Below, piece after piece: positions 42,948 to 52,466 of a DNA stretch of 64,000 nt. The first letter of the stretch is position 1. Each line of letters begins with the position of its first letter. The stretch is from Frateuria hangzhouensis. Its GTDB lineage: Bacteria > Pseudomonadota > Gammaproteobacteria > Xanthomonadales > Rhodanobacteraceae. Location of the stretch: assembly GCF_026410505.1 (NCBI RefSeq), contig NZ_JAPMIU010000006.1, positions 62,001 through 126,000 on the forward strand. Reading direction: 5' to 3'. Below the pieces are notes generated by a model that was given only the letters and a program-made list of their open reading frames with translations, was not told the origin of the DNA and did no database searches. A program made the translations under genes and the position numbers.

Positions 42948-43516
42948 TCTACCTGCTCAACGCGTTTTCCCTGCTTCTGGAAATCGCTTTCGACGTACTG
43001 GCGACGCTGTTCGTCCTGCGGCTGCTGGCCGAAGCCGGGCGGGCCGACTTCCGCAACCCGGTCAGCCAGTTCGTCTACCGCTACACCAACCCTGTGCTGG
43101 CGCCGATCCGGCGCGTGCTGCCGAACTGGCGCCGGATCAACCTGGCTGCCTTGCTGGTGTGCTACCTGGTGATGCTGCTCAAACGGCTGGTGCTGTTCGC
43201 CCTGGCCGGCACCATGCCGCACGTCGCCGGCCTGCTGGTACTGGCACTGGCCGACCTGCTCGACTTCGTGCTGCTGTTCTATCTGGTGCTGGTCTTCGGC
43301 TGGTCGCTGCTGACCATGTTCGGCGCCGGCTACCACCCGGTGCTGCGGCTGGTGGAGGCCATCGTCGACCCGCTGCTGCGGCCGCTGCGCGGCAAGCTGA
43401 CGGTCGGCATGCTCGATTTCTCGCCGGCGCTGGTGATGATCGGGTTGCTGCTGGCGCGCATCCTGATTGCGGCGCCGCTGTTTGATTGGGGCACGCACCT
43501 GGCGCGCGGGTTCTAG
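42944..43516 (+). CDS. yggT: YggT-family membrane protein
   Basis: 190 aa. Two YGGT units, each with a membrane helix pair and an amphipathic segment: VLATLFVLRLLAEAG... NPVSQFVYRYTNPVLAPIRR and YLVLVFGWSLLTMF... HPVLRLVEAIVDPLLRPLR. Such proteins are linked with osmotic tolerance and respiratory or division complexes, with no firm biochemical role. GTG start overlapping proC by 4 bp, so translation is coupled. Confidence 0.92.
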   Translation: MIYLLNAFSLLLEIAFDVLATLFVLRLLAEAGRADFRNPVSQFVYRYTNPVLAPIRRVLPNWRRINLAALLVCYLVMLLKRLVLFALAGTMPHVAGLLVLALADLLDFVLLFYLVLVFGWSLLTMFGAGYHPVLRLVEAIVDPLLRPLRGKLTVGMLDFSPALVMIGLLLARILIAAPLFDWGTHLARGF

Positions 43517-43530
43517 CCGGCCGCTCGCCT

Positions 43531-43605
43531 GCAGGAGCCAACTTGTCGGCGATGCTGTTGCCGGTCTGATCAGGCGTGAGAGCATCGCCCACAAGTGGGC
43601 TCTGC
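43531..43605. repeat. Family B palindrome between yggT and the btuF-like gene
   Basis: CAGGAGCCAACTTGTCGGCG and AGCATCGCCCACAAGTGGGC arms; several mismatches show decay. It lies between convergent genes. Confidence 0.75.
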
Positions 43606-43621
43606 AAAGGCATCGCGCGAA

Positions 43622-44449
43622 TCAAGGGATATTCGGCGATCCCTGCAGGTATCGCTCACGGTTGGCCCAGGCTTCGATGATGCGGTGTATCTCGGCCAGG
43701 CCGTCAAACAACGCCGCCGGCCCCGGTTGCAGGATGATCGGCGACTTCACTTCGTGCAGTTCGCCGTCGCGCACCGCGGGAATCGCATCCCAACCCGGCC
43801 GCGCCGCCACCCTTTCCGGCCGGAAGCGCTTGCCGCACCATGACCCCAGGATGATGTCCGGCGCACGGCGCATCACCTCGTCGCCGTTCGCCAGGATGCG
43901 CTGCTTGGCCAGCGGTTCGCGCGCCAGTTCCGGGAACGCATCCTGGCCGCCGGCGATGCCGACCAGCTCGGCCACCCAACGGATGCCGGTGATGATCGGC
44001 TCATCCCATTCCTCGAAGTAGACCTTCGGCCGGCGCGGCAGCCCTGCCGCCGCGGCGCGCACCTGCGCGATATGCGCCTCGGCGCGCCGCGCGTAGGCCT
44101 CGGCCTTGTCGTGCGCGCCGACCATGGCGCCGAGCCGGCGGATGTAGGCCAGGATGCCGTCCACGCTGCGGTGGTTGCTGATCCACACCTCGACCCCTGC
44201 CTTGATCAGCTCGCGCGCGATGTCGGCCTGGATGTCGGAAAAGCCGATCGCCAGGTCCGGCTGCAGCTTCAGGATCTCGCCGATCTTCGCGCTGGTGAAC
44301 GCCGACACCTTGGGCTTTTCCTTGCGCGCCCGCGGCGGGCGCACGGTGAAACCGGAAATGCCGACGATGCGGTGCTCCTCGCCCAAGGCGTAGAGCACTT
44401 CGGTCGGCTCCTCGGTGAGGCAGACGATGCGTTGCGGGAAACCGTCCAT
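43622..44449 (-). CDS. BtuF-like cobalamin/iron-siderophore-binding protein without signal peptide
   Basis: 275 aa periplasmic-binding-protein fold (BtuF/FecB, PF01497): RIVCLTEEPTEVLYALGEEHRIVGISGFT, SAFTSAKIGEILKLQPDLAIGFSDIQAD, and C-terminal PDIILGSWCGKRF. The N-terminus starts directly at the first beta strand with no signal sequence, so it may stay in the cytosol. The stop/start junction with yjbQ is TGATG. Third gene of a pdxH-yjbQ-btuF-like unit. Role unknown; cobalamin binding is inferred from family only. Confidence 0.8.
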   Translation of the reverse strand: MDGFPQRIVCLTEEPTEVLYALGEEHRIVGISGFTVRPPRARKEKPKVSAFTSAKIGEILKLQPDLAIGFSDIQADIARELIKAGVEVWISNHRSVDGILAYIRRLGAMVGAHDKAEAYARRAEAHIAQVRAAAAGLPRRPKVYFEEWDEPIITGIRWVAELVGIAGGQDAFPELAREPLAKQRILANGDEVMRRAPDIILGSWCGKRFRPERVAARPGWDAIPAVRDGELHEVKSPIILQPGPAALFDGLAEIHRIIEAWANRERYLQGSPNIP

Positions 44450-44889
44450 CAGTGCCCCAGCACGGTCACCGTGACCTTGCGCTGGTGCGGGTCGTGGCGG
44501 TGCTCCCACAGGTAGATGCCCTGCCAGGTGCCCAGTTGCGGCTTGCCGCCATGCACCGGGACGGCAAGGCTGACGCCGGCGAGAATCGAGCGCACGTGCG
44601 CGGGCATGTCATCCGGGCCTTCGGCGTCGTGCTCGAACAACGGGTCGCCGTCGGGTACGGCACGTGCGAACCAGCGTTCCAGATCCGCGCGCACGGTGGG
44701 ATCGGCGTTCTCGCCGATCAGCAGCGAGCAACTGGTGTGCAGGGTAAAGACGTGGGCGATGCCGGTCTGCACGTGGCTGGCGGCGACCGCTTCGGCCACT
44801 TTGCCGGTGATCTCGCTGAACCCGCGCCCGCGGGTGTGCACCACGAAACCACCCTGGGCGACGTGCGGCGCGGGCTCGGCACGGCTCAC
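44449..44889 (-). CDS. yjbQ: YjbQ/UPF0047 family protein
   Basis: 146 aa. FSEITGKVAEAVAAS, GIAHVFTLHTSCSLLIGENADP, HDAEGPDDMPAHVRSIL and GTWQGIYLWEHRH are the family's conserved blocks, with a His/Glu metal cluster. Some homologues show weak thiamin phosphate synthase activity. GTG start at 44889 inside the pdxH stop (GTGA). Confidence 0.9.
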   Translation of the reverse strand: MSRAEPAPHVAQGGFVVHTRGRGFSEITGKVAEAVAASHVQTGIAHVFTLHTSCSLLIGENADPTVRADLERWFARAVPDGDPLFEHDAEGPDDMPAHVRSILAGVSLAVPVHGGKPQLGTWQGIYLWEHRHDPHQRKVTVTVLGH

Positions 44890-45473
44890 GGATAGAGCAG
44901 CCGGCTGGTCCAGGTCTGGCCATGGCGGCTCCAGCGCACACGATCGTGCAGGCGGAACTGGGCGCCGTACCAGAACTCGACCATGTCCGGCTCGACCACG
45001 AAGCCACCCCAGTGCGGCGGGCGCGGCACGTCGCGGCCCTCGTATTCCTTCTCGCAACGCGCGACACGCTGTTCGAAGGCCTCTCGGTCCGGCAGCGTCT
45101 GCGACTGCAGCGAGGCCCAGGCGCCTATCTGGCTGCCGCGGGCACGGCTGGCGAAATAGGCATCGGACTCTTCAGCCAGCAGCTTGCGCGCGACGCCCTC
45201 CACGCGCACCTGCACGCCCTGGCGCAGCTGCTTCCAGTGGAAACACAGCGCCACCTGCGGGTGCGCATCGAGCTGCACACCCTTGTCGCTTTCGTAGTTG
45301 GTATGGAAGCGGAAGCCGCGCTCGTCGGCGCCCTTCAGCAGCACGATGCGCGAACTGACCCGGCCAGCCGCATCGGCGGTCGAAAGGTTCATCGCCGTGG
45401 GTTCGGGATCACCGCCGGAAGCGGCCTCTTCCAGCAGGCCGAGGAAGGTGTCGAGGATCTCGCGTTTGAGCAT
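44886..45473 (-). CDS. pdxH: Pyridoxine/pyridoxamine 5'-phosphate oxidase
   Basis: 195 aa flavoprotein. EPTAMNLSTADAAGRVSSRIVLLKGAD, FHTNYESDKGVQLDAHPQVALCFHW, RGSQIGAWAS and the C-terminal VEFWYGAQFRLHDRVRW match PNPOx. It makes PLP with FMN and oxygen. The chosen ATG at 45473 gives the usual family length; the ribosome site is weak. Divergent from the kinase gene, with 39 bp between starts, so the promoters must overlap. Confidence 0.95.
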   Translation of the reverse strand: MLKREILDTFLGLLEEAASGGDPEPTAMNLSTADAAGRVSSRIVLLKGADERGFRFHTNYESDKGVQLDAHPQVALCFHWKQLRQGVQVRVEGVARKLLAEESDAYFASRARGSQIGAWASLQSQTLPDREAFEQRVARCEKEYEGRDVPRPPHWGGFVVEPDMVEFWYGAQFRLHDRVRWSRHGQTWTSRLLYP

Positions 45474-45512
45474 GACTCTTGCATCGTGGCGGCGCCGCGC
45501 CATCATGCGCGG

Positions 45513-46343
45513 ATGACCAACGATGCTAGCACGCAGAATGTCGCCCTCGCCGGCCATCTTCTCGACCACTACGCCGGGCGCATCGCGCGTTCACGCCGCC
45601 CCTACATCCTGGGCCTTTCCGGCCTGCAGGGCAGCGGCAAAAGCACGCTCGCACGGATGATGAAGGCCGAGGCCGAGTCGCGCGGCTGGGCCACCGACGT
45701 ACTCACACTGGACGACTTCTACTACCCGCGCAGCGAGCGCGAGGCGCTGGCGCGCGAGGTACATCCGCTGCTGCGCACGCGCGGCGTGCCGGGCACGCAC
45801 GAAATCGAGCTGCTGCTCTCGGTGCTGGCCGCCCTGCCGCAGGCGTCGGAGAAACTGCCGGTGACCTGGCCGCGTTTCGACAAGGGGCGCGACACGCGCA
45901 TCCCGCCCTCACGCTGGCCCAAGGTCGCCCGCCCGCCCAAGCTGGTGATCCTGGAAGGCTGGGCGCTGGGCCTGCGCCCGCAGTTGCAGGCGGCGCTGGA
46001 GACGCCGGTGAACACCCTGGAGCGCGAGGAGGACCCGGACAGCCGGTGGCGCCGGTGGGTCAACAAGCAGCTGCGCGCCTACCAGCCGCTGTGGCGCAAG
46101 CTCGACGCACTGATCGTGCTGCAGGCGCCGAACTGGGACGTGGTGCGCCGCTGGCGCGGCGAGCAGGAAGAAGTGCTGCTGGCCCGGCATGCGCCGCTGG
46201 CGATGGACGCCGAGGCGATGGTGCGCTTCCTCGCCCATTTCGAACGCCTGAGTCGCCACGCCCTGGCCACCCTGCCGGCGCTGGCCGACAGCGTGGTCGA
46301 GTACGACGACGACCGCCACGTCACCGGCCTGGCCCACGCCTGA
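45513..46343 (+). CDS. P-loop kinase, D-glycerate 3-kinase-like
   Basis: 276 aa. Walker A GLQGSGKST (~37-45), LDDFYYPRSEREALA (base of phosphoribulokinase/uridine-kinase-like fold), GVPGTHEIELLLSVLAAL, PRFDKGRDTR and VILEGWALGLRP. This set fits the plant/fungal-type glycerate kinase family (YGR205W/GLYK). The likely product is 3-phosphoglycerate from D-glycerate; other sugar-acid substrates are possible. Its last 16 bases are copied in the tandem duplication just downstream. Confidence 0.82.
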   Translation: MTNDASTQNVALAGHLLDHYAGRIARSRRPYILGLSGLQGSGKSTLARMMKAEAESRGWATDVLTLDDFYYPRSEREALAREVHPLLRTRGVPGTHEIELLLSVLAALPQASEKLPVTWPRFDKGRDTRIPPSRWPKVARPPKLVILEGWALGLRPQLQAALETPVNTLEREEDPDSRWRRWVNKQLRAYQPLWRKLDALIVLQAPNWDVVRRWRGEQEEVLLARHAPLAMDAEAMVRFLAHFERLSRHALATLPALADSVVEYDDDRHVTGLAHA

Positions 46344-46708
46344 CGCGTTAGCTCCCCTCTCCCCCCGGGCAGAGGGTTGGGGTGAGGGGCCGCTCTTGCG
46401 CCCCCCCCCCGCAAGCAACGACCAGCTCTTCCTACCATTCCCGCGAGCCCCGGCCCGTCACCTCGGTCCTCTCCCCAAAGGGGAGAGGAAGAAAGGCGCT
46501 CACGCTCCCAACGACGGGCCTGGCCCACGCCTAGCGCTCTAGCTCCCTCTCCCCAACGGGGAGAGGGCTGGGGTGAGGGGCCGCTCTTGCGATGAGCCCC
46601 CCGAAAGAACGACCGGATCTTCCCGCCGTTCCCGCGAGCCCCAACCCCTCACCTCGGTCCTCTCCCGGAGGGGAGAGGAAGAAGAGCGCATCACGCCCCC
46701 AACAACGC
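46326..46708. repeat. Two-copy ~191-bp tandem duplication holding 3' ends of both convergent genes
   Basis: GGCCTGGCCCACGCCT, the end of the kinase gene, occurs at 46326-46341 and again at 46517-46532 (offset 191). Each unit then carries CTCTCCCC...GGGTTGGGGTGAGGGGCCGC-type arms and CCTCGGTCCTCTCC...GGGGAGAGGAAG, ending in TCACGC(T/C)CCCAAC(G/A)ACG, which in the outer copy is the coding end of the SDR gene. The centre of the array thus joins the relic end of one gene to that of the other. Confidence 0.85.
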
Positions 46709-47536
46709 CGCATATCCCAACCGCGCATCCGGCCAGCGCGGCACGAAACCGCTCGCGCGCAGCCGCGCATTGCTGAGCCGCTTGCTGCCCACGCCGGCGG
46801 GCAGCGGCCCATCCGGCGGACGCGGCGCACCAACCACTCCGGCCAGATGGTCGTACAGCACATCCAGCGGCAGCGGTGTGTCATCCCCCCCCAAATAGAG
46901 CGGCCCGGCATCGGGCAACAGCAGCAGGTGCGCGATCGCCGCGGCCGCGTCATCCACATGGATGCGGTTGGCCCAATGAACCTGCCCACGCGGCACGGTC
47001 GCCTTCCCCGCGCGCAGCCGATCGATCAGCTGCAGCCGCCCGGGCCCGTACAAACCGGCCAGCCGCACCACCGTGGAAGGCACCGCTTGGCCGGCAAGCC
47101 AGCGCTCCGCTTCCAGCAATACGCTGCCGTTGAATCCCGGCGGCCGCGCGGGCGTGTCCTCGTCCACCCAGCCGCCGGCGTGGTCGCCATAGACCGCGCT
47201 CGAGGAGACGAACAACACGCGCTGCAGTGCCGTACCCTCGAGGGCGGCCAGCATGGCGCGCAAACCGCCCAGGAACACTCCCTCGTAGGTCGCGCGATCA
47301 CGCGCATCCGGCGCCGGCAGGTAGACCAGCCGGTCGATGCCTGCGGGCAGACCACCTATGGTCGCGGGCGTCGTGAGGTCGCCGGCGAGCCAGTGGATAC
47401 CCTCGTCGCGCGCCTCCGGCGGTCGCCGCCGCAGCGCGAACACTTCGTGCCCCTGCGCGCGCAGCCGCCGCGCCACGCGCAGCCCCACGTCACCGCAACC
47501 GGCCAGCAAGACGCGTTCGCCCGTGATTGCTAGCAT
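46691..47536 (-). CDS. NAD(P)-dependent SDR / epimerase-like protein
   Basis: 281 aa extended SDR fold. The NAD-binding start is [17 protein letters not shown], later [28 protein letters not shown] and [13 protein letters not shown], and [16 protein letters not shown]. The Ser-Tyr pair is present in SSSAVYG but a usual YxxxK is not clear. This resembles the YeeZ-type 'NAD-dependent epimerase' group; substrate unknown. Its ATG is 6 bp from the divergent aroK start. Confidence 0.85.
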   Translation of the reverse strand: MLAITGERVLLAGCGDVGLRVARRLRAQGHEVFALRRRPPEARDEGIHWLAGDLTTPATIGGLPAGIDRLVYLPAPDARDRATYEGVFLGGLRAMLAALEGTALQRVLFVSSSAVYGDHAGGWVDEDTPARPPGFNGSVLLEAERWLAGQAVPSTVVRLAGLYGPGRLQLIDRLRAGKATVPRGQVHWANRIHVDDAAAAIAHLLLLPDAGPLYLGGDDTPLPLDVLYDHLAGVVGAPRPPDGPLPAGVGSKRLSNARLRASGFVPRWPDARLGYAALLGA

Positions 47537-47542
47537 GCGCGC

Positions 47543-48082
47543 ATGAACCCCTCGTGCAACCTGTTCCTGATCGGCCCGACCGGTGCCGGCAAGACGTCGA
47601 TCGGTCGACGCCTCGCCGCGCATTATGGCTTGCCGTTCCTGGATCTGGACCAGGAGATCGAGCGCCACTGCGGCGTGGACGTGCGGTGCGTATTCGAGAT
47701 CGAGGGCGAGGCTGGCTTCCGCCAGCGCGAGAGCGCGCTGCTGGACGCGCTCAGCGCGCGTGCCGGCGTGCTGCTGGCCACCGGCGCCGGCGCAGTGCTG
47801 GATCCCGCCAATCGCCGGCACCTGGCCGAGCGCGGTTTCGTGCTGTGGCTCGACACGACCGTGGCGCAGCAGCTCGAACGCCTGGCACGCGACACCAAGC
47901 GCCCCTTGCTGGCCGGCGAGGATCGCCAGGCACGGCTGGAAGCGATGGCGCAGGTTCGCGCGCCGCTCTATCGCGAGATCGCCGACCTGCGCCTGCCCGG
48001 CGAACACGAAGGCGTGGCCACGGCGAGCGAGCGTTGCCTCGGTCTGCTCGAACAGCACTGGCAACGGCAACAGGCGGCATGA
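47543..48082 (+). CDS. aroK: Shikimate kinase
   Basis: 179 aa. Walker [16 protein letters not shown], the DxD motif [25 protein letters not shown] (shikimate-binding Arg), [16 protein letters not shown] and the lid RPLLAGEDR. It phosphorylates shikimate at O3. It overlaps aroB by 4 bp. There is no Shine-Dalgarno site before its ATG, and the SDR gene starts 6 bp away on the other strand. Confidence 0.95.
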   Translation: MNPSCNLFLIGPTGAGKTSIGRRLAAHYGLPFLDLDQEIERHCGVDVRCVFEIEGEAGFRQRESALLDALSARAGVLLATGAGAVLDPANRRHLAERGFVLWLDTTVAQQLERLARDTKRPLLAGEDRQARLEAMAQVRAPLYREIADLRLPGEHEGVATASERCLGLLEQHWQRQQAA

Positions 48083-49188
48083 ACGCATCGGACATCCGGA
48101 CGATAGAAGTCGCCCTCGGCGCGCGCCGCTACCCGGTCTGGATCGGCCGCGGCCTGCTCGGTGACAGCGCTCGCTGGCGTGAGCGCCTGCGCGGGCGCCA
48201 CGCGCTGGTGGTCAGCAACACCACGGTGGCGCCGCTTTACATGGAACGGCTGGCGCGGGGCCTCGATGGTCTGCACTGGTCGAGCTTCCTGCTGGAGGAC
48301 GGCGAGGCGCACAAGACCTTCGCCAACGTCGGCCGCGCACTGCAGGCGCTGGCCACGCTCGGCGCCACCCGCGACGCCTGCGTGATCGCGCTGGGCGGCG
48401 GGGTCGTCGGCGACCTGGCCGGCTTCGCCGCCGCGTGCTGGATGCGCGGCATCGACTTCATCCAGGTGCCGACCACGCTGCTGGCGATGGTCGACTCCTC
48501 GGTCGGCGGCAAGACCGGCGTCAACCTGCCAGCCGGCAAGAACCTGGCCGGCGCCTTCCACCAACCGCTCGCTGTGGTGGCCGACATCGACACGCTGGCC
48601 ACCCTGCCCGACCGCGAGTACCGCGCGGGACTGGCCGAAGTGGCCAAGGGCGCGGCCATCGGCGACGCCGATTTCTTCGTCTGGCTGGAAGCGCACGCCG
48701 ACGCGCTTGTCGCCCGCGACACCGGCGCCGTGGTCGAGGCGATCGCGCGCAAGGTGCGCTACAAGGCCGGCGTGGTCGCCCGTGATGAAACCGAACAGGG
48801 CGAACGCGCCCTGCTCAACCTGGGCCATACCTTCGGCCACGCATTGGAAACCGCCGGCCACTACACCAAGCTGCTGCATGGCGAGGCGGTGGCGATCGGC
48901 ATGGTGCTGGCCGCTCGCCTGTCCGAACGGCTGGGCATGAGCAACGCCCCCGATACCGCGCGATTGCAGCGACTGCTCGAGCGCCTGGGTCTGCCCATCG
49001 CGGTGCCCGCGGGCTCCGACGCGAAGCAGTTGCTTGCCTTGATGCGGCTGGACAAGAAGAACACCGCCGACACGTTGCGGCTGATCCTGTGGCGGGGCAT
49101 CGGCCGGGCCGAAATCGTGGGAGGCGTCGACGAAGCAACCGTGATTTCCGTGCTGGAAGCGGCGCCCGCCACCACGACAGCATCGTAG
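48079..49188 (+). CDS. aroB: 3-dehydroquinate synthase
   Basis: 369 aa. NAD and metal sites: [64 protein letters not shown] (zinc His) and [12 protein letters not shown]. Second shikimate-pathway step. The stop codon TAG at 49186-49188 coincides with the start of a GTAGGGTGGGC repeat. Confidence 0.96.
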   Translation: MNASDIRTIEVALGARRYPVWIGRGLLGDSARWRERLRGRHALVVSNTTVAPLYMERLARGLDGLHWSSFLLEDGEAHKTFANVGRALQALATLGATRDACVIALGGGVVGDLAGFAAACWMRGIDFIQVPTTLLAMVDSSVGGKTGVNLPAGKNLAGAFHQPLAVVADIDTLATLPDREYRAGLAEVAKGAAIGDADFFVWLEAHADALVARDTGAVVEAIARKVRYKAGVVARDETEQGERALLNLGHTFGHALETAGHYTKLLHGEAVAIGMVLAARLSERLGMSNAPDTARLQRLLERLGLPIAVPAGSDAKQLLALMRLDKKNTADTLRLILWRGIGRAEIVGGVDEATVISVLEAAPATTTAS

Positions 49189-49250
49189 GGTGGGCTTTAG
49201 CCCACCACCGGCCTTGCGGAAAACGCGCTGGCCGAAGCCCATCCTGCCGT
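49185..49250. repeat. GTAGGGTGGGC palindromic repeat, family C copy 4, overlapping the aroB stop codon
   Basis: Left arm GTAGGGTGGGCTTTAGCCCA is intact; right arm GGCCGAAGCCCATCCTGCC is degraded. Its TAG is the aroB stop. Confidence 0.8.
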
Positions 49251-49307
49251 TCGTATTCGTGGCGCCCACTCTTGGCGCCGCGCCTCGCCAGCATCGCGGC
49301 GGCCCTC

Positions 49308-49313
49308 TAGAAT
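49308..49313 (+). promoter_or_regulatory. -10-like element before the WGR-hemE unit
   Basis: TAGAAT 40 bp before the WGR-gene ATG. A clear -35 was not found. Confidence 0.3.
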
Positions 49314-49353
49314 GATCGCCTTGCGGCACTCCCGCCGCACCATCACGGACGCC

Positions 49354-49614
49354 ATGCGCCTCTACCTGCAAACCATGCCTGCCTCGGCCGAGGCCCCGCG
49401 CTACGTTCAGATCGTGCTCGAGCAGGATCTGCTCGGCGGCTGGACGCTGTACCGCGAGAGCGGCACCCAGGGCGGCAAGGCCACGCTCAAGCGCGAGCAG
49501 TTCCTCGAGCGCGACGCCGCCATCGCGGCGTTCGAGAAAACGCGCGACACGCAGTTGAAGCGCGGTTTCCGCGTGATGTTCGCCCAGGGCCTGGACGGCC
49601 CGCACGGACGCTAG
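49354..49614 (+). CDS. Small WGR-domain protein
   Basis: 86 aa, nearly the whole protein is one WGR domain: [22 protein letters not shown], then [24 protein letters not shown] and [11 protein letters not shown] domains elsewhere (PARP, MolR) bind nucleic acid ends or adjacent protein parts. It lies 2 bp before hemE, so they are cotranscribed. Function unknown. Confidence 0.8.
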   Translation: MRLYLQTMPASAEAPRYVQIVLEQDLLGGWTLYRESGTQGGKATLKREQFLERDAAIAAFEKTRDTQLKRGFRVMFAQGLDGPHGR

Positions 49615-49616
49615 CC

Positions 49617-50687
49617 ATGACCGCCCCTCTCCAGAACGACCGCTTCCTGCGCGCGCTGCGTCGCGAGCCTACCGACACCACGCCGATCTGGGTGATGCGC
49701 CAGGCCGGCCGCTACCTGCCCGAGTACCGCGCTACCCGCGAGCGCGCCGGCAGCTTCATGGGTCTGGCGCAGAACCCCGAATTCGCCTGCGAGGTAACGC
49801 TGCAGCCGCTGGAGCGCTTCGATCTCGATGCGGCGATCCTGTTTTCCGACATCCTCACCATTCCCGACGCGATGGGCCTGGGGCTGTCTTTCGCCCAGGG
49901 CGAGGGCCCGCAATTTGCCCGCCCGGTCCGCAACGCCGCCGACATCGCGCGGCTGGCGGTGCCGGACATGGACGGCGAGCTGCGCTACGTGATGGATGCG
50001 GTGCGGCTGATCCGCCGGGAACTGGACGGCCGCGTGCCGCTGATCGGTTTTTCGGGAAGCCCGTGGACGCTGGCCTGCTACATGGTCGAGGGCCACGGTT
50101 CGCGCGATTTCGCCATGCTCAAGGCGATGTGCTGGAACGAGCCGGCGCTGGCCCATCAGTTGCTCGACACGCTGGCGCGCGCGGTCGCCGACTACCTGCG
50201 CGCCCAGGCCGCCGCCGGCGCGCAGGCGCTGATGGTGTTCGACACCTGGGGCGGCCTGCTTGGGCCGGCGCCGTTCCGCGAGTTCTCGCTGCGCTACATG
50301 CGCCAGGTGATCAACGCGCTGAAGGCCGACCCGCAGGCGCGCGAGCTGCCGGTGATCCTGTTCTCCAAGGGCGCCGGCGCGCACCTGGCCGAGATGGCCG
50401 ACTCCGGCTGCGCCGCGCTCGGCGTGGACTGGACCATCGGCCTGGCCGATGCCCGCCGCGCGGTGGCCGGCAAGGTCGCCCTGCAAGGCAACCTCGACCC
50501 GTCCGTGCTGCGCTCCAACCCGGAGGTCATCCGCCACGAGGCGCGCGCCGTGATGGACAGCTACGGCAATCACCCCGGTCACGTGTTCAACCTCGGCCAC
50601 GGCATCACGCCGGAAGTCGATCCGGAGCACGTCAAGGTACTGGTCGACGAAGTGCACGCGCACGGCCGCCGGCTGCGCGCGGGCTAG
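49617..50687 (+). CDS. hemE: Uroporphyrinogen decarboxylase
   Basis: 356 aa. [20 protein letters not shown] (substrate Arg region), [48 protein letters not shown] and [29 protein letters not shown]. It converts uroporphyrinogen III to coproporphyrinogen III in haem synthesis. Confidence 0.97.
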   Translation: MTAPLQNDRFLRALRREPTDTTPIWVMRQAGRYLPEYRATRERAGSFMGLAQNPEFACEVTLQPLERFDLDAAILFSDILTIPDAMGLGLSFAQGEGPQFARPVRNAADIARLAVPDMDGELRYVMDAVRLIRRELDGRVPLIGFSGSPWTLACYMVEGHGSRDFAMLKAMCWNEPALAHQLLDTLARAVADYLRAQAAAGAQALMVFDTWGGLLGPAPFREFSLRYMRQVINALKADPQARELPVILFSKGAGAHLAEMADSGCAALGVDWTIGLADARRAVAGKVALQGNLDPSVLRSNPEVIRHEARAVMDSYGNHPGHVFNLGHGITPEVDPEHVKVLVDEVHAHGRRLRAG

Positions 50688-50943
50688 TGGCGGCTTAGCT
50701 CGTCGTCAGGCATCCGGTCACTGCCGCGGGTTCTGATATCCAAGATCGCTATCGCAGCGCACGCCTCAGCAGGCTGCCAGACGCTTCGCCCGTGGTTGAA
50801 GTCCCTGCCGTCGGCTGACGACGCCGCGCGAGGTTCAATTATTGCCACGAACTGCCGTTACCGTACTCGACAGTTTTGTGGACCGGTGTATGCCTTCAAC
50901 CCTTCCCCCGTTTTGCCTTGCTCTCTTCCCGAAAGGTCATGTC

Positions 50944-51504
50944 GTGGAAAAGGCGCTACCTGTCAGTCCCATCCGGGGCAAGGGCTCGGCCGCCAAACGC
51001 GGCGTGTGCAGCGCACTCTTGTTCTTGTGGTTTCTTGGCGCGTTGCCAGTGGCTTTCATTTGCGTGGGCTCCTTTGGATGGGACCATCGCTTTGGCCACC
51101 CACCCTACGGAATCTGGGCATTCACCGCTGTCTATGTCCTGTTTGGCTGGGCCTTCTTCAGGGGCAGCCACCGGACAGCCGCAATGTTCACGCCCAACGT
51201 GGCCCGGCTCAAGGAAGCCGGTTTCGAACCTGAACTGGAACTGGTGAATGCCGAATGCTATGCCGGTTTCGCGCGGGCACAGGATCGGATCATCGTTCTC
51301 GACAACGTCCATAACACTGCGACCGAACTGCCGTTGAGCGATATCGACAAGGTCAATATCCATCGGAAGGCAAATGGCGATGGCTGGTCGGCCGTCGACC
51401 TGCTGACGCGTCGACTGGATCTTCCGAGGGTTCGGCTCAAGGTGAGACCGGCGCATATCGAAGATTGGCATGCGCGACTTCGGATCGTGCTGGACCTGGC
51501 ATAG
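50944..51504 (+). CDS. Membrane protein of unknown function
   Basis: 186 aa from GTG 50944 (AAAGG ~8 bp upstream); an ATG at 50842 would add 34 unlikely residues. Two membrane helices (~20-42 and ~55-74: ALLFLWFLGALPVAFICVG and YGIWAFTAVYVLFGWAFF) are followed by a soluble part with beta-rich PH-like appearance (RIIVLDNVHNTATELPLSDI). No family recognised. Codon use and base content look less G+C-rich than neighbours, suggesting recent acquisition. Isolated on the plus strand, with 256 bp of empty DNA before and 176 bp after. Confidence 0.65.
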   Translation: MEKALPVSPIRGKGSAAKRGVCSALLFLWFLGALPVAFICVGSFGWDHRFGHPPYGIWAFTAVYVLFGWAFFRGSHRTAAMFTPNVARLKEAGFEPELELVNAECYAGFARAQDRIIVLDNVHNTATELPLSDIDKVNIHRKANGDGWSAVDLLTRRLDLPRVRLKVRPAHIEDWHARLRIVLDLA

Positions 51505-51680
51505 AAGTCGCTGCGCGGGGCAAATCTCGCAGGTCCCATCCGGGAAGACAGATCAGGACGATTGCTGTAGTGCGCGCGCCAATCGCGGGCTAGCACACCA
51601 CCGCTTGCCCTGTCCATACCTCGGGCGCATGATGGGGCCGCCGGCGAATGGCCGGTCGGCAAAAGGCAGGGGGTGCCGTC

Positions 51681-52436
51681 ATGTCGCGAGTCAATCCTTT
51701 CAGTGCGTCAGTTTCGGCGGCAGGGGACGCCGGACAACCGTACGTCTTCCGTTCACCGATCACGCTGGGCAACGGCGTGCGCGGCGTGCTGGCCGCCTTC
51801 GTGCTGCTCACGCTGGCGGTCGTTGCGGTGATGACCCATGGGCTGCAACTGCTGCAGCAGGGTATCGATGCCGGCATCAGCGCGGGACTGCAACAGGAAC
51901 TGGCCAGCGCCGGTCAATTGCAGTTGAACCTGTTCCGCCTGCAACTGGTGCTGATGCTCGCCTGCTATGTCTGGGCCGGTTGCTGGATCTACCGGGTGGC
52001 CCGCAACGTCAGGGCGCTGGGGGCCCGCGGTCTGGATGATTCGCCTGGTTGGGCGGTGGGCTGGTACGCCGTGCCGGTGATGAACCTGGTGCGCCCGATG
52101 CGCGCGCTCACCCAGGTCTGGCTGGCGTCGCATGCGCCGGCGCGCTGGCAGAAGCTCGGCACGCCGGGCCTGCTTGGCGCCTGGTGGGGCTTCTGGATCG
52201 CGGGCAACCTGTCCTACTGGTTCGTTACGCAGTACTTGCGTCCGGAGCACACCTTCGAAGGGCTGCATACCCAGCAGTTGCTGCTGTTGTGCGGGCAGGC
52301 GTTGAACCTGGCTGCCGCGGCGCTGTTCCTGCTGGTGGTGTCGCGCCTCACGCGGGCGCAGGTGCAGGAACACGAGCGCCAGCAGGCCGCGCCCGCGGCG
52401 CCCACGCCCTCGCTGGCCGACGCCTTCGTGGCGTAA
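51681..52436 (+). CDS. DUF4328-domain membrane protein
   Basis: 251 aa. Strong ribosome site (GGGGG) before the ATG. Four hydrophobic helices (~38-60, ~90-110, ~165-185, ~205-228). The block SPGWAVGWYAVPVMNLVRPMRALTQVWLAS is the DUF4328 signature, in which a conserved W/Y-F-V-P-x-x-N-L-x-R-P segment sits between helices. The function is unknown. It ends with a hairpin at 52467-52489 and appears to be a one-gene unit. Confidence 0.8.
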   Translation: MSRVNPFSASVSAAGDAGQPYVFRSPITLGNGVRGVLAAFVLLTLAVVAVMTHGLQLLQQGIDAGISAGLQQELASAGQLQLNLFRLQLVLMLACYVWAGCWIYRVARNVRALGARGLDDSPGWAVGWYAVPVMNLVRPMRALTQVWLASHAPARWQKLGTPGLLGAWWGFWIAGNLSYWFVTQYLRPEHTFEGLHTQQLLLLCGQALNLAAAALFLLVVSRLTRAQVQEHERQQAAPAAPTPSLADAFVA

Positions 52437-52466
52437 GCGACCCGGGCAGAACTGATCGCGCCCTGG

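Noticed and set aside
46344-46690. Possible CRISPR-like or coding array between the kinase and SDR genes
   Set aside because: Only two long (~191 bp) units with no spacers; explained as tandem duplication.
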